64,000 bases of DNA from Buxus sempervirens (lineage: Eukaryota > Streptophyta > Magnoliopsida > Buxales > Buxaceae), in the NCBI GenBank assembly GCA_947561395.2, contig OX387183.1, positions 28,074,853 to 28,138,852 on the forward strand, written 5' to 3'. Position 1 is the stretch's first letter; the number at the start of each line of letters is the position of its first letter. Under the pieces are notes generated by a model that saw nothing but the letters and a program-made list of their open reading frames with translations, had not been told where the DNA came from and ran no database searches. Below, one piece after another: positions 23,907 to 36,259 of this stretch. The position numbers and the translations under genes are program-made.

Positions 23907-25764
23907 GGAGGCTCCTCCTCAAGCAAATGGCCAAGAAGTTGGAGATCCAAGAGCTCCGAGTGAAGAAGGGAACCGCTGCCGGATTGCTTCCAGAACCCCA
24001 GGTAAGCCTCAACCCTCCTTTATTTTTCTGTATTTACCTTCCTAGATCTAGATCTCTTCTTCTACCTTTCTGTAGAATAAGGCCTTCTATGTGTGTGAAA
24101 ATCCTTCTCCGGCTCAAAGTATCTCGAGACTCCCCCAAGCCATAAAACGTGAAGGCGGGATCTAGGAGAAATGAGACTAGGGATTGACCCTAGTACTAGA
24201 ACCCTATTTGCATAAGCCTCTTGATTCTATGTAAACCGTTTCATATTCAAAGTACCCCATGATTATCTTGAAGAACCGTGTTTAATGGGGAGAGAGAACA
24301 AAGGGAAACGATAATGGAACGGAACCCTAGGTTGTTTTAGAACCTTATTTTGATGAATATGTATGCATGTTATGTTGTTGTATTGATCTTGTATGGTTTT
24401 TCACACTTGCACATACATAACACTATTTTGGCGGGATAGGCTCACATTTGGGGATTTATTACTTTCATTGTGATAAATCTCAAATAAATGGCCTCAATCA
24501 ATTCTGGAATGTCTTTAAATGATTTTTAAAGGTTTTGTGTTCATCTTGCACGAATTTCACACACTTTGTCACAGTTTTGTATTGGTTTTACTCAAAATAG
24601 GCTTTACTTGACAGCAACTGTACCCTGACTTCAGACACTCATAACTTCATCATTCGGATGAATTTTGGAATGATTCTAGAACCATGGGAAAGGTGAGGCT
24701 GTCTAGTTTATTCGTACCAAATTTCATTGATTTCTATCGAGCAGATTTTTGACACCTCTTTGTCGAAGTTGATTGGTCAGTTCATGTTTAAATACGGAAC
24801 TTGTCACTTCGACGGAGCGCCATGTGTTCGTTTTAAATCCGATTCGAGTGATTTTTGTTTCTGGGCACTCCGTTATGAGTCTATTTTTAAATCCAATTGA
24901 TTTCATAACTTTTCTGGGTCAATCTGTGATCCTAGGGGCCTGTTCGGGAAATCACCCAAGGCGCCTCCGAATGAGTTTTTGTATGAGGCTAGTTTCTATT
25001 GAAAGATGGCCATACAGACTTCATTGACACCAAATTTCACGGATTTCTATGGAGTAGATTTTTCTAGGTGATTTTCCAAACTTGCCTACTTACTACTTTT
25101 GATTTTTTCCGACAGCAACTTAAAAGAGCCATAACTCTTAGGATTTCAACCGGAATTAATTGAAATTTTGCATGAGACTATTGTTTATCCTAATCTTTCA
25201 AATGGATTTGGTTTGATTTAATTTAAAATTGGATTTGATTAATTTCAAGAGAAATGGCCTTACTTTTTACCAAATTTCCCGGATTTGCCTCAACTTGGTT
25301 TTGTGCAACTTTTGCTGTGATTTCCATCTTTTTGTGATATTCCAGAAGTGATATTAACATAAAAGAAGATCTGAAATTCATTTGGATTTTCATGTGAAGA
25401 TATCATATATTTGTCCTTTTTCAAGGTTTTCATGATTTTTTAGCAAGCTTTCTATTTGTTTTTAGCATGAATAACACTTGGCAACCACCTTGTGTGGGTG
25501 AATGGGGGTGCCTAACACCTTCCCCCGTTCATAATCTAATCCCCTTACCCATCTCTGGATTTGATTTTCAAGTAGGGTTATTTTTACTCTAGAATTTGCC
25601 TTTTAGCACTTTTTTATCTCTTTTTGCTTGTTTTTAATTCTTTTGGTGTCCATTCACACCCTAAACAAATGGATGGTGGCGACTCCCACTCTTTATGTCA
25701 AGCCCCGCGTGTTGACGGAAGGATGATCATCTTCGGGTGATTTTTTCCCAAGTCTCACATTGAG

Positions 25765-26148
25765 CATTTGTTTCATCCAAAGAAGTTGCGTCCAACAACT
25801 CCAAGCAGCTATGTATTCAGCGTCAGCTGTGAACAAGGATATGGAGTTCTGCTTCTTGCTGTACCATGACACCAGATTATTGCTAAGATAAAAACACCCT
25901 CCAGTGGTGCTCTTGCGATCATCTGCATTGCCTGCCCAATCTGCATCACTAAACCCAACAAGATTAGAATTAGTATCTTTGGAATACCAAATTCCATATC
26001 CAACTGTTCCATTAACATATTTGATGATCCTTTTGACAACAGCCAGATGGGACTCCTTAGGATTTGTTTAATATCTGGCACAAATTCCAACACTAAAGCA
26101 TATATCAGGCCGAGTAGCAGTTAAATACAATAAACTACCAATCATACT
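25765..26148 (-). pseudogene. Copia RT end and RNaseH N-terminal part
   Basis: This is the same frame as the upstream RT after the TGA at 26149-26151. It encodes the connection (SLLYLTATRPDICFSVG), the RNaseH block FSDADWAGNADDRKSTTGG and SWYSKKQNSISL. A second stop, TAA, lies at 26068-26070. It runs into the TTGAG duplication and the solo LTR. Confidence 0.9.
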
Positions 26149-27348
26149 TCAAAATAAACTAGTATCCACAGAAGTTCCAGTTTCATCTTTGATTATCCTT
26201 ATGTTGGTTCCCATTGGAGTTCTCAAATGTTTGGAACTCTCCAAACCGAATTTCTTTACAAGATTTTTAGCATAATTACTTTGTGATATAAATATCCCAT
26301 TGTCAAGTTGCTTAATCTGTAAACCCAAAAAATAATTCAGTTCACCCACTAAGCTCATTTCAAATTCATTTTGCACTTGAAACATAAATTCATCAACTTT
26401 TGCTGGAACAGTAGATCCAAACACGATGTCATCAACATAGATTTGAGCAATAATGATGCCATAACTAAGTTTCTTAACAAATAGTGTTTTGTCTACTCCC
26501 CCTCTCTCATAACCTTTTTCAACCAAAAAGGTGGTTAGACGCTCATACCAAGCTCTAGGAGCTTGTTTCAGACCATACAGAGCCTTTTTCAGTCTATACA
26601 CATGATGAGGATGATGAGGATCCTCAAATCCTTTTGGTTGTTCTAAAAATACTTCCTCATTTAACAAACAATTTAAAAAGGCACTATTGACATCCATTTG
26701 AAAAATTTTGAAATCTAGCAAGCATGCAATGGCAATAAGTAACCTAATAGATTCTAACCTTGCTACAGGAGCAAAGGTCTCATCAAAGTCAACCCCTTCA
26801 ATTTGAGTATAACCTTGAGCCACTAATCTGGCTTTATTTCTTGTAATATTACCAATTTCATTAGATTTATTCTTGAAGATCCACTTGGTACCAATTACAT
26901 TGAAATCTGTGGGTCTAGGAACAAGAGTCCAAACATCATTTCTTACAAATTGTTCTAACTCTTCTTGCATAGCAATTATCCAGAATTCATCAAGGAGAGC
27001 TTCCTTCACATTTTTGGGTTCAAGAGATGAAGTGTAACACATATACCTGACCATGTCTTGGTAGTTTACCTTTGGTCGACCTCTTGTACGAATACCATCA
27101 CCAAGATTTCCAATGATTGAGTCTACAGGATGATTCTTCTGAATGCGGGATGAAGGTTCTCGATTAGTTTGATCTGCAACATCAAAAGAACCAGATTCAG
27201 AATCTGTGGGTCCTGTATTAGAGTCAGGTGCAGGATTACTCCCTGTTGCAGTGTCTGTTGCTATATCAGTTGCAACAGTAACTTCTGTACCAGAAGGCTC
27301 ATGAGGAAAAACTTCCTTCTCCCTGCTGTAATCTTCAGTTTCCTTCAA
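26149..27348 (-). pseudogene. Copia reverse transcriptase
   Basis: About 400 residues. A linker region with the DEFWIIAMQEELEQF helix is followed by WIFKNKSNE, the catalytic FQMDVNSAFLNCLL, the QPKGFEDP block, GLKQAPRAWY and the YVDDIVFGS active site. The frame ends in a TGA at 26149-26151, where the family continues. Upstream it begins directly after the integrase-core deletion. Confidence 0.95.
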
Positions 27349-27389
27349 GAGACTTGTTATAGCATCCTCCTTAGAGTGATCTTTTTCCA

Positions 27390-27410
27390 GATATACTTGC
27401 TACCTGCATT
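27390..27410 (-). other. Deletion junction removing the integrase catalytic core
   Basis: Sequence that should lead into the DDE core (the block ending near '..HMDLMGPMQ') passes straight into the linker before RT within these bases. The D-D-E region is absent, so this copy could not integrate on its own. Confidence 0.8.
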
Positions 27411-27460
27411 GGACCCATAAGATCCATGTAAAGTAACTCAAGTATCCTTGCTGTAGACAC

Positions 27461-28099
27461 CTATTGTAATGGTTTATGAACAGATTGCTGCTGTTTCCCA
27501 ATCTGACATGGTCCACATATTCCAACCTGTTTTTGATCCAGCATTGGTACTCCTCGAACAATACCTGTATTAACAATCTTTATCAGATTTTTGTAGTTCA
27601 AATGTCCAAGTTTTTCATGCCATAATTCAGTTTTATCTAATGAAAGTTTATGACAAGTGTGTGGTTGTGATAAAATATAACAATTATCAGCAGATTTGTA
27701 ACCCTTTAAAACACATGTTTCAGCTTCATTAACAACATAACATTTGTTCTTTGTGAATCGAACAAACAAGTTCTGATCACAAAGTTGACTAATGCTTATC
27801 AAGTTAGCCTTTAGCCCTTCCACATGAAGTATGTTCTTTAGTCTGGGAAAACCTTCCATATCCAAGTTTCCTTTACCAAGAACACGTCCTTTGACACCAT
27901 CACCGAAAGTCACCTGACCTGACATGGTACTTTGATATTCTGCAAGAATGTCTTTGTTCCCTGTCATATACCTAGAACATCCACTATCAAAATACCACGC
28001 ATCAGTAGCACAAGACAAGGAAATATGAGTAGCAAAACATTTAAAATTGTCCTTTCTTACCCAAACCTTTTTAGTAATAGCAGATTTAAACTTGTTCAT
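27461..28099 (-). pseudogene. Copia protease and integrase zinc-binding domain
   Basis: The aspartic protease site WYFDSGCSRYMTG lies near residue 35. The gag-pre-integrase HHCC domain (HEKLGHLNYKNL...CGPCQIGKQ) follows. It is in frame with gag, separated by one TAA at 28103-28105. Confidence 0.92.
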
Positions 28100-28102
28100 T
28101 TT

Positions 28103-29749
28103 TTATGTATTATTGGTACTCATTTCTTTCCTAATAGCATTCAAATATTTGAAGCATCTAGGACGAATATGACCAACCATACTACAGAAATGACAAATAG
28201 GAATAAATTTCTTTGACTTAGATGGTGATTTGGTTCTCTTACCAGACCCAAGAGGAAATTCTGATGCTGACCCAGATCTCACAAAAGTCATTTTTGAAGC
28301 AGAGTTTTCTTCAGTAAATCCAATACCTTGATGATCACCATGAGCCTTTCCAAGAGACAGTGCATGATTGAGCTTCTCAATACCTGAGTTCAGCATGTGA
28401 ATATTCTTTTGAGTTCTTTCTAACTCAATTCTGAATTCCTGTACTTTCTGCTCCTTCATATCAAGAAGTTCTTCACAGTTGGTTATAGTCCTGATTAGAT
28501 TCTCTTTTTCTTTAAGAAGTTTGGCAACTTGAGCTTCTAATGACTTGCTCATTTCACAAACCCAGATCCACTTCTCATACATTTTCTTATACATTTCCTG
28601 AATGGTTTCAGTACTCAAGTCATCATCATCATCACTGCTAGAACATGTTTCAAAATCAGTAGCTTTCTCTTTGTGACCAACAACAAGATGTTCTTGCATT
28701 TTACTAGTGAAAGCAATGTGATTACTGGTAAGTTCATCTTCTTCTTGACTGTCTTCTGTTTCTTCATCACTCCAAGTTATATTCAATGATTTCCCTTTCT
28801 TTTTTAGAGTGTTTGCACATTCAGATTGAATATGGCCAAACCCTTTACACTCACGACACTGTATTCCTTTGTTCTTCCTCTTTATTTCAGCAGAGTGTTC
28901 ATCTGACTTGCTTCTTCTTGCATTGTTGAATCTGCCAGGTCTGGTAGATGGATCCTTCCTATTCATCTTTTTTAGAAATTTTCCAAAGTTTTTTGTTAGT
29001 AAAGCAATTGAATCATTGAATACATCAGTTTCTTCATACTCACCTTCCTTAGTCTGAGATTGCACTTCAGCTTGAAAAGCAATGCTCTTCTCCTTCTTTC
29101 TTTGCTTCAGATTCATCTCGAAGGTTTGTAAAGACCCCATCAACTCATCCAGTCTCATTTTGCTTACATCGTGAGCTTCCTCAATTGCTGTAACTTTATG
29201 AGCAAATCTCTCCGGTAATGACCTTAGAGTTTTCCTTACCAGCTTTGAATCGGAATATTTTTCTCAAAGAAGAAAAGCTTCATTTGATATATCACATAAC
29301 TTGGAATTAAAATCGGCAATCTGTTCATCCTCGAGCATCCTCAGATCTTCAAACCGAGAAGCTAACATCTGTAGTTTTGAGAGCTTAACTGCAGTAGCAG
29401 TACCTTCATGAGCCGTTTGTAAAATATCCCAAGCCCTCTTTGCTGATTCACATGTAAAGATCAGTTTGAATTGATTTGCATCAACTCCATTAAAAATTGC
29501 ATTCAATGCCTTAGAGTTTTCAGATGAAAACCGATCTTCTGCAACTGTCCAAGTTTCTTTTGGTTTGAGAATAATATTTCTTTCATCATCAATTATGGTG
29601 GGAGGAGTCCAATCTGTTAGAATTGCACGCCATGCTCGTTCATCAACAGCTTTGATGAATGCTCTCATTTTGGCTTTCCAGTAAGAATAGTTTGTTCCAT
29701 CCAACAGAGGTGGCCGTGAGACTGATCCTCCTTCCTTCATAGCATCCAT
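28103..29749 (-). pseudogene. Copia gag
   Basis: From the ATG at 29749 there is a retrotransposon gag domain (LLDGTNYSYWKAKMRAFI near the start, WDILQTAHEGT). A TGA at 29264-29266 interrupts it. Continuation in the same frame gives LPERFAHKVTAIEE, then the zinc knuckle CRECKGFGHIQSEC, a coiled coil (about 28600-28380) and a second knuckle CHFCSMVGHIRPRC near the end. Gag would form the virus-like particle. Confidence 0.92.
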
Positions 29750-29803
29750 TTCCTGCACAACAGATCTTTTCCCAAAAATCTCACCAAATAAAATTAGTGA
29801 CCC

Positions 29804-29815
29804 GCTCCGATACCA
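29804..29815 (-). other. Copia primer-binding site
   Basis: TGGTATCGGAGC on the minus strand lies two bases after the LTR end. It resembles the initiator tRNA-Met site TGGTATCAGAGC with one change. Confidence 0.85.
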
Positions 29816-29817
29816 AT

Positions 29818-30651
29818 TGTTAGATCTGTTAGTGATATACCAAGATGAACACAAGGAGATTTTTAACGAGGTTCGGTATTAACCTATTCCTCGGGACCAC
29901 GTCCAGATGATAAACAATCCACTAAAGATCAAAACGATTACAAACAACAATAAGGTCTTACACAATTAAAAGAATCCCTCTTGAATTTGTCGCCAAAGTG
30001 TAGAATCTTCTTTAGGGTCTTGTTCAGCGAGCTCCCCTCAACTTTTAAGATAGATTGAACTCCCTTCAATCTACAGAGTGCAGCAAGGCTCCCCCTCGAC
30101 TTATGCATGCATGATTGAACTCCCTTCAATATGCACTTGTCTTCTCCTGAAGACTTCAAATTCTTCTCTCGAAGAATGATGATTCAAATAATACTTAGAA
30201 ATCTGTTCTTGAACGTCCAAGGAGTTGACTCATCATCAAACTCACGTTCATATATATATCCTGAAAAACACTCAATAGATTTGTTAAATATTGTAATACT
30301 ATTACAACAGATAAGGAACAGATAAGATATTCTCTTAACTGTTTTTCCAGATTCGAAATTTCTTATCTGAAAAGATAATCTCTTAATTGGATAATATTTA
30401 TCAAATCAAAGAGATACAAAACTTATCTGAGAAATCAAAATTAATTTAAATCTCTGTTATCTTAGAGATAAGAATTAATTCACACTTTAAAGAGATAAGG
30501 TTGAATCATGTTAAACAATATCTTTAAAGAGATAAGATGAAATCAGATTAACAACTATCTTATCAAACAACCTACGAATTTCAAAAAGTTTCTCTGTAAA
30601 TATCTAATCAACAAATTAATGCCACATCATCAAAAGCCAACAAACTTAACA
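29818..30651 (-). mobile_element. Copia 5' LTR (834 bp)
   Basis: Read on the minus strand it starts TGTTAAG at 30651 and ends CTAACA at 29818, giving TG...CA ends, and is followed by the primer-binding site. The outer side abuts CCTAC and LINE sequence. No second copy of this LTR is present in the window. Confidence 0.88.
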
Positions 30652-31666
30652 CCTACATTTCTCCTTCACTCAAAGAAGATACTCAAATCTGGAAGTTCGC
30701 GTCATTGGGTAATTTTTCTGTATCTTCTGCATACCGATTATTATTGGGGGATCTTTCTTCTCTTGAAGATAAACTTTGGCTCCGGTTCTGGCATCTTAAT
30801 ACACTGCCAAGATGTCGCCTTTTCATGTGGAAGAGTTTACATGAGAAAATTCCTACTGCTGATTTAGTTGTTAGCAGACTCAACCAAGGGGATGCATCCT
30901 GTGTCTTATGCAAATCAGCTATGGAGTCGGTTACACACTTCTGGCTTACCTGCCCTTTCTCTCAGGCCACATGGCTTCATACCGTGGGTGGTGCTACTCA
31001 GGCTTTCGGCTCAAACTCTTCTCTTATGGATTGGTTTCGTAATCTTTTACAATTGAATAGTTCAGGTGCCCATATTGATGTCAATAATATATTAGCTCAG
31101 GTGACATTGTTTGGCTGGATTCTATGGATGCACAGGAACAAAGTCCTCTTTGAAAATGAATCTCCCAATGTTTTTCAGGTGATCGGATCATTCCGAAAAT
31201 TCTCTTATGAACTGGAGACAATCAAAAAGACTGAGACAAAAAGTTCTGATTATTCTTACATTTCAGTTTCTTGGATCAGTCCACCGTTTGGATATGTAAA
31301 GCTAAATTTTGATGGGGCGTGGAAGTCAACCTCAGGAAAAGGGGGAATAGGAGTTGTAGCAAGAGATACCAATGGAAATTTTTTGGCTGCAATTGCTTCA
31401 TCATGTTCGCCTTCAAATGCTTTACATGGCGAAGCCTTAGCTGCGTTACAGGCAATTCAACTGGCAAGAGCGAGAGGCTTTTCCAAAGTGATTCTGGAAG
31501 GAGATTCACTACTGATAGTCAATGTTCTAAATAAGAGGTTTCCAAGTGCACCTTGGTACCTTTCTCCTATTCTTGATCGGATCCTTCAACTTCTCCAATG
31601 TCTTGATAGTGTTCAAATTCATCATACCTATCGTGAAGGGAATAGGATGGATGACTATCTTGCTAA
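30652..31666 (+). pseudogene. LINE ORF2, segment 2: zinc-binding and RNaseH domains
   Basis: From 30657 the frame reads the end of the LINE connection and the zf-RVT domain (FSVSSAYRLL, WHLNTLPRCRLFMWK, CVLCKSAMESVTHFWLTCPFS). It then reads an RNaseH domain starting KLNFDGAW, with IGVVARD, HGEALAALQAIQLA, VILEGDS and the last acidic site near NRMDDY. It is cut at 31666 by the 3' end of Helitron B. The CTAG of the Helitron supplies the apparent stop. The true C-terminus lies at 61216-61330. Confidence 0.93.
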
Positions 31667-31694
31667 CTAGCAAACACCCCGTGCGATGCACGGG
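31667..31694 (-). repeat. Helitron B 3' terminus: hairpin and CTAG
   Basis: The minus strand reads CCCGTGCATCGCACGGG (7-base stems, 3-base loop; 31694-31678), a seven-base spacer, then CTAG (31670-31667) followed by T. This is the standard Helitron 3' end. Confidence 0.92.
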
Positions 31695-34600
31695 ATAAGT
31701 AAAAATTATATGAGATTTCATTGTTGTATGTTTGATTTTTAAAATATATATATTAGTTGTGAAGATTAACAATTTTATTTTTAGGAAAATATTAAAAATT
31801 TAAAATGAAAGATGAACTTAGATAAACGAATTTGTTACATTGATTTCTGGTAGTATCATTGCTACGTTGTGGTAAAATTATGAAAAAGATCAATATTTAT
31901 AACGGTAGCACCCTATCGAATTAGATAATGGAAGTAGGTTATATTTAAGTTGAATTAAAAGAGGGTGAACATTGTTGTTCATCTGAATAGAATTTTAAGA
32001 GGGCGAAATCTGTTGTACATATATAATATTTTATAATGAAATGGGTGAAAAGGTTTTGAAAGTCTGTTATGTTGTACTTTGAGAAAAAAGTGTGAATGAA
32101 GTAAAATGAAATCAATTAGAAATGATTTTTAAATAGTATTACTTAAAATTAAATACGTAGAATTGGTTGACTGAAGGCAAAATAGTTAGAAAAAGTATAA
32201 CTAAAAACGAAGTTTTCCTTTACCTTTTCTCTGTTATCTGTTTTAGGTTTTTGTTCTGTTGTGTGGGGTTTTCTTGTTCCTGTAGCATTTTCTTAAATTA
32301 TGTGTATTCGGTCGGCAATTTCGTGTTCAACCCTCCTATGCTTCCCATGGGGTTTTTACAATTAGATGTCCACTAATTGTAGCATTTTCTTAAATTATGT
32401 GTATTCGGTCGGCAATTTCCTGTAGCATTTTCTGAATGCGATCTCTTTGAGTTGCGGTGCACCGAAGCTTCCCATGCTTCCGAAACACAACAGTAGGACG
32501 GATTCGGAGGTTGGTCGTGGTTGTAGTTTCGCCGTGAGACGACTTGTGAATGTTTGACCAATTTCACAGTTGATAAGTCATCCGTCTTCTTGATCGACTA
32601 CCAAACATTACAAGTGGGTGGATTTCAGAAGGGGTTAATTGAATATGTCGGGTGTGGCGAAAAGCATCATGTAGCTCCTGCCGTGGGTTACGGCGGCTTC
32701 GTCAAACATAATGGGGTGAAGTTCAGACACTTGGGCACATGAAACATTCACCGGTCGTTAGGTTTTGATCGAAGCTGAAACAAGAAGGTTTCTCGGGTGG
32801 AAAACCAATCTACCCCCTGGAAACGTATTTAGACCAGGGAAGCAGTCCCCAAGGGTGCTCACTGGCAACGACGAAAAAGTTAGCTGAGTCGCAGTGAAAT
32901 TGATATCGAGAGCTCGAAGTTGGTATGTTTGTCTTATTTATTTAAATTTGTTTTTATGGGTTTTAGCTGTTGGTTTATTTCTTCTATATCCGTTTATGTC
33001 CGATTTAATCTGACGGAGACTCTGTTAAACGGGGAAAGAGAAAGGTGCGAAAGAGTTGGCTTTCCTTTAAAGATTTTGATGGTCTTCATGGGGAAATTAT
33101 GTTTGGCAAGTTTGGCAATTTCAGGTTTCTCCTTAAATTTAAATAACTAAATAAATAATTATAGTGTTCTGTTAGAACTCATGTCTGATTGTCTTCATAA
33201 TTGTATGTACACAATTATAGTGTTATCTTTGAAAGTAAACATGTGAGGAAATTCATCCAATGCATCATGGAATGAAATGAACAGGAGATGATGATTATTT
33301 GATTTGCTAGGAAAATGAATACTTTGCCTACATTTGTTTTAAACTTCTTATGTGTTTTTCTTCTGGTTTATTTTTGTTTTGGTTTAGAGGGCATTTACAT
33401 GATGATGTGTGTTATAAAATTTTGTTCATGTTGTAGTGTATGTAGCATGTACACAACCTTACCCCTGGAAGCAAGGAGGCTGTTTACTATTATTAATGGG
33501 AAATTTAATTAAATATTAAACAAGGAATAGAGTAGAAGGCTATCATAAGAAATAGGTGGAAAGGGTATAAGAATAAAAAAAACCATAGTGAAGAGGACAT
33601 CATATAACAATAGAAAAACCAAAGGCTTACAAACTTAACCCAGAAAGACAACAATTTATGAAGTATGAAGTAGTTGTTGTGGCTTGGTGTTTAAAAAGTT
33701 GTCCACTCTCAATGAGCTTCCATTCTTAGTGCATAGTTAAAAACAGAATACAATGTATAAATTAAATTTGGAAAATAAGAAGAACTGATAACAGAAAAAT
33801 CATTGATGAACTCGATGTACTGCCTGATTAATTACAAAAACCTTCAATGTTGTTTGTGTTAAGCAAGAGGGAAGATGAAAACATGTGGGACAAAAAAGAA
33901 GACAAGAATTTTGCCCTTTAAAAAAAGAAAGATGTAACAGAATTAATGATTGCTCATTTAACCAACACTATCCTTCTCCTCTTCTGAACAGTAGAGGAGT
34001 AGGATAATAAGAAAAACAAAGTAAAGAAAAGAAAAACAAATGTGGTTAGAAATGAGATAATAAGAACAAAGTAAAGAAAAGAAACTTGAAAAGATACCGA
34101 AAACAATTGATTTATACTTATGTTGAATACAAAGTTGTAGGAATGCTTACTGTACCACTACATTCTTGTTTTGGTATGTTGTGGTTCTCCGAGAAATTTT
34201 GGCAGCGCTTCCGCACTCCAGTTGATTTCGCAAAATGGGCTTGAAAAGGGGTCTCATTTCTTTTGCGTTGGAAGAGATGAAGGGTAAGGGTAAAGGGTAG
34301 AGTGTAGGGGTAGTATTGGTATTTTTATATATCTGGTGAAGACAAGCATGCAGCAGGGATTAGTTATAATTGTAGAGCCAGATAAACAAACGAAGGCTGG
34401 TTCAAGCCTGGAATTTTGAATTGTCAATCTGAAAATGTTTAGAAAGTAATCATCTTTAGCCATAAAACATGATGGATTCCAAAATGGAAACAAAAGGTAA
34501 GAACATATTTGTAAAAATTTTTGAAACATAAATGATAATGCGTAGAGGAATGAAACCAAAATCATGTAATGGCTGCTGAAGTAATAGCAGTTAATTTCTG

Positions 34601-35558
34601 TAGGATGAAAAGTATGAAGAAGAAATTGGTAATTATGACCCATCAATCATGAACATGAGTATGAGCATATAATTCACGAATTTTATTGATCACTTGAGCT
34701 TCAGATATTTGCTGTGGCAGGTCTACATGAAATGACTTGATACCAAAATCGGTGCATGGCTTTCTCTTCATTCTCACATAGGTCTAGCAATCCTTTTTAT
34801 TGCCGAAAATGACAACAGTTAGTCGAAGGACCTGAGCAGAAGAATCGGAAAGTATTATAAATAATTTTTCAAAAATATAAAATTTCACATGAATATAGGT
34901 GATATGAAGACAATTCTTGGAATTAATATTTTTACAAAAATACTTTTATTGAACATGAAATTTAAGTGTAGTAAGTGTATAGATTTTAAATGTGGAAGAG
35001 GAGGGACTGGGTAAGACTTATAGAAAGAGTTAGAGTTATAAATATAGATTTAAAACATATAATTTAACTTTAAACATTAAACAAAAGAGGTTTGAAGGGC
35101 ACATTATGCATATATCGCAGGAGTGTATTTGATTTCTCGTATTCAAATGTAGGCTGGAAAACTTAAAATAAGAAAGCTAAAAAACCTAGAATGGTTATTG
35201 CAATATTTATGTGTATATGCTTAGAGCAAAAGAATAGATAAGTAGCTACGTGTAGAGAACATTGTTTTTAGCATCGAAGTACTCATTGTTTTTGGCATGA
35301 TGACATTAGAAGATAGTACATAAGTAGAAAAGGAAATTATGGTATATATATCTAAATAAATGTGAAATAATGAGAGAAGAAGAGCAACAACTATTAAATC
35401 AGCATAAACAATTAGTAAATAAAATTATGCTTACATGAACAAATTTAATTGCTTTCGGAGGACCTATAAATTTACAAATTACACAACATTGAGTAATAAA
35501 AATGTTGAGTACAAAATAAATGAGTATTTAAAAAAGGATTTAATGATGTTGTTTTGTT
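31695..35558. other. Helitron B 3' non-coding part
   Basis: This is AT-rich sequence between the 3' end and the helicase fragment. A 42-base direct duplication ('tgtagcattttcttaaattatg...') lies at about 32283-32324 and 32377-32419. 32430-32890 is more GC-rich and could be a captured fragment, but I do not recognise it. The remainder shows no gene. Confidence 0.45.
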
Positions 35559-36259
35559 TTACCTTGTTGTGAGGTTTGTTAAGTCATTGAAAACTTCTTT
35601 GTAGACAACATTGCGAGTGTAATCTTCTGGTTTGTCCTCTTTATTAATAATTAAGATCTTCAAACCATCTGGTGATGTAGCTCTAGACAAAGCAACATAT
35701 AGTTGACCATGAGTGAAGACTGGATTTGGTAAATAGACACCAACATGCTTCATTGTTTGGCCTTGGCTTTTGTTTATCGTCATTGCAAATGCCAACTTAA
35801 TAGGAAATTGGCGTCTTTTGAGCATAAAAGGCCATTCCGTATCTGATGGGGATAAGACAATTCTTGGAATTAAGATTGTAGCACCTATGTTAGTACCAGT
35901 TATGATTATTGCTTCAATAACTCTTCTTCCTAACCTTGTAAGAACCAATCGAGTGCCATTGCAAAGTCCGAGAGACTGATTCAGATTACGCAAAAGCATA
36001 ATTGGAGCCCCAATTTTAAGCTGTAAACAATGATCCGGTAGTCCAGGAAATGTTAGAGAATTCAACAACTCAGGTGGGTTCATATTTTCTTCAATACTCT
36101 CATTTTCAACTGCAGTCATTGTATCAGCACTTAAGAATTTATGAGTTTCTCTAGGAATCATTGATAGCAGAATCAAATTTACTTCATCAACATCAACATT
36201 CTTTGGTGCTAAAATTCCACGTTCTTGCAAACACTTTGTGTTTTCCTCTTCTATATTTC
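35559..36259 (-). pseudogene. RepHel helicase, C-terminal fragment (PIF1-like)
   Basis: About 230 residues of the Helitron helicase C-terminus. They include the block from NVDVDEVN to PRETHKFLSADT, the LPDHCLQLKIGAPIMLLRN region, and the late motifs FAMTINKSQGQT and YVALSRATSPDGL. The frame is open from 36259 to the stop at 35559. The HUH endonuclease (Rep) and the N-terminal helicase motifs (Walker A) are not found between here and the RPA gene, so RepHel has been largely deleted. It cannot support rolling-circle transposition by itself. Confidence 0.93.

Larger units (their letters stand above)
23511..25759 (+). mobile_element. Solo LTR of the left-end gypsy family, inserted in copia RNaseH
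   Basis: The LTR is 2249 bp, begins TGTAGACACC and ends TCTCACA, and is flanked by perfect 5-bp TTGAG duplications (23506-23510 and 25760-25764). Its last ~477 bases match 1-465, where the same terminus is followed by a tRNA-Arg primer-binding site. No internal sequence is present, so unequal recombination between two LTRs of a complete copy is the simplest origin. It contains a TATA box (23899-23906) and an array of four hairpins. Confidence 0.95.
21740..30651 (-). mobile_element. Ty1/copia element (SIRE-like), one LTR missing, integrase core deleted
   Basis: The element reads on the minus strand: LTR 30651-29818, PBS, gag, protease, the integrase N-terminus, RT, RNaseH and a 3' extra ORF. 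The downstream LTR expected at the left end is absent. The sequence starts at 21740 with AGCTTTTT instead of TGTTAAG. The integrase catalytic core is lost at a junction near 27400. Several stops interrupt the frames. A solo LTR of another family interrupts RNaseH at 23511-25759. Gag type and the extra 3' ORF suggest the SIRE/Maximus group, which is an inference. Confidence 0.85.

Noticed and set aside
1..25759. 1-465 and 23511-25759 as the two LTRs of one element
   Set aside because: The right copy has its own perfect TTGAG duplication and sits inside copia RNaseH, so it is a separate solo LTR.
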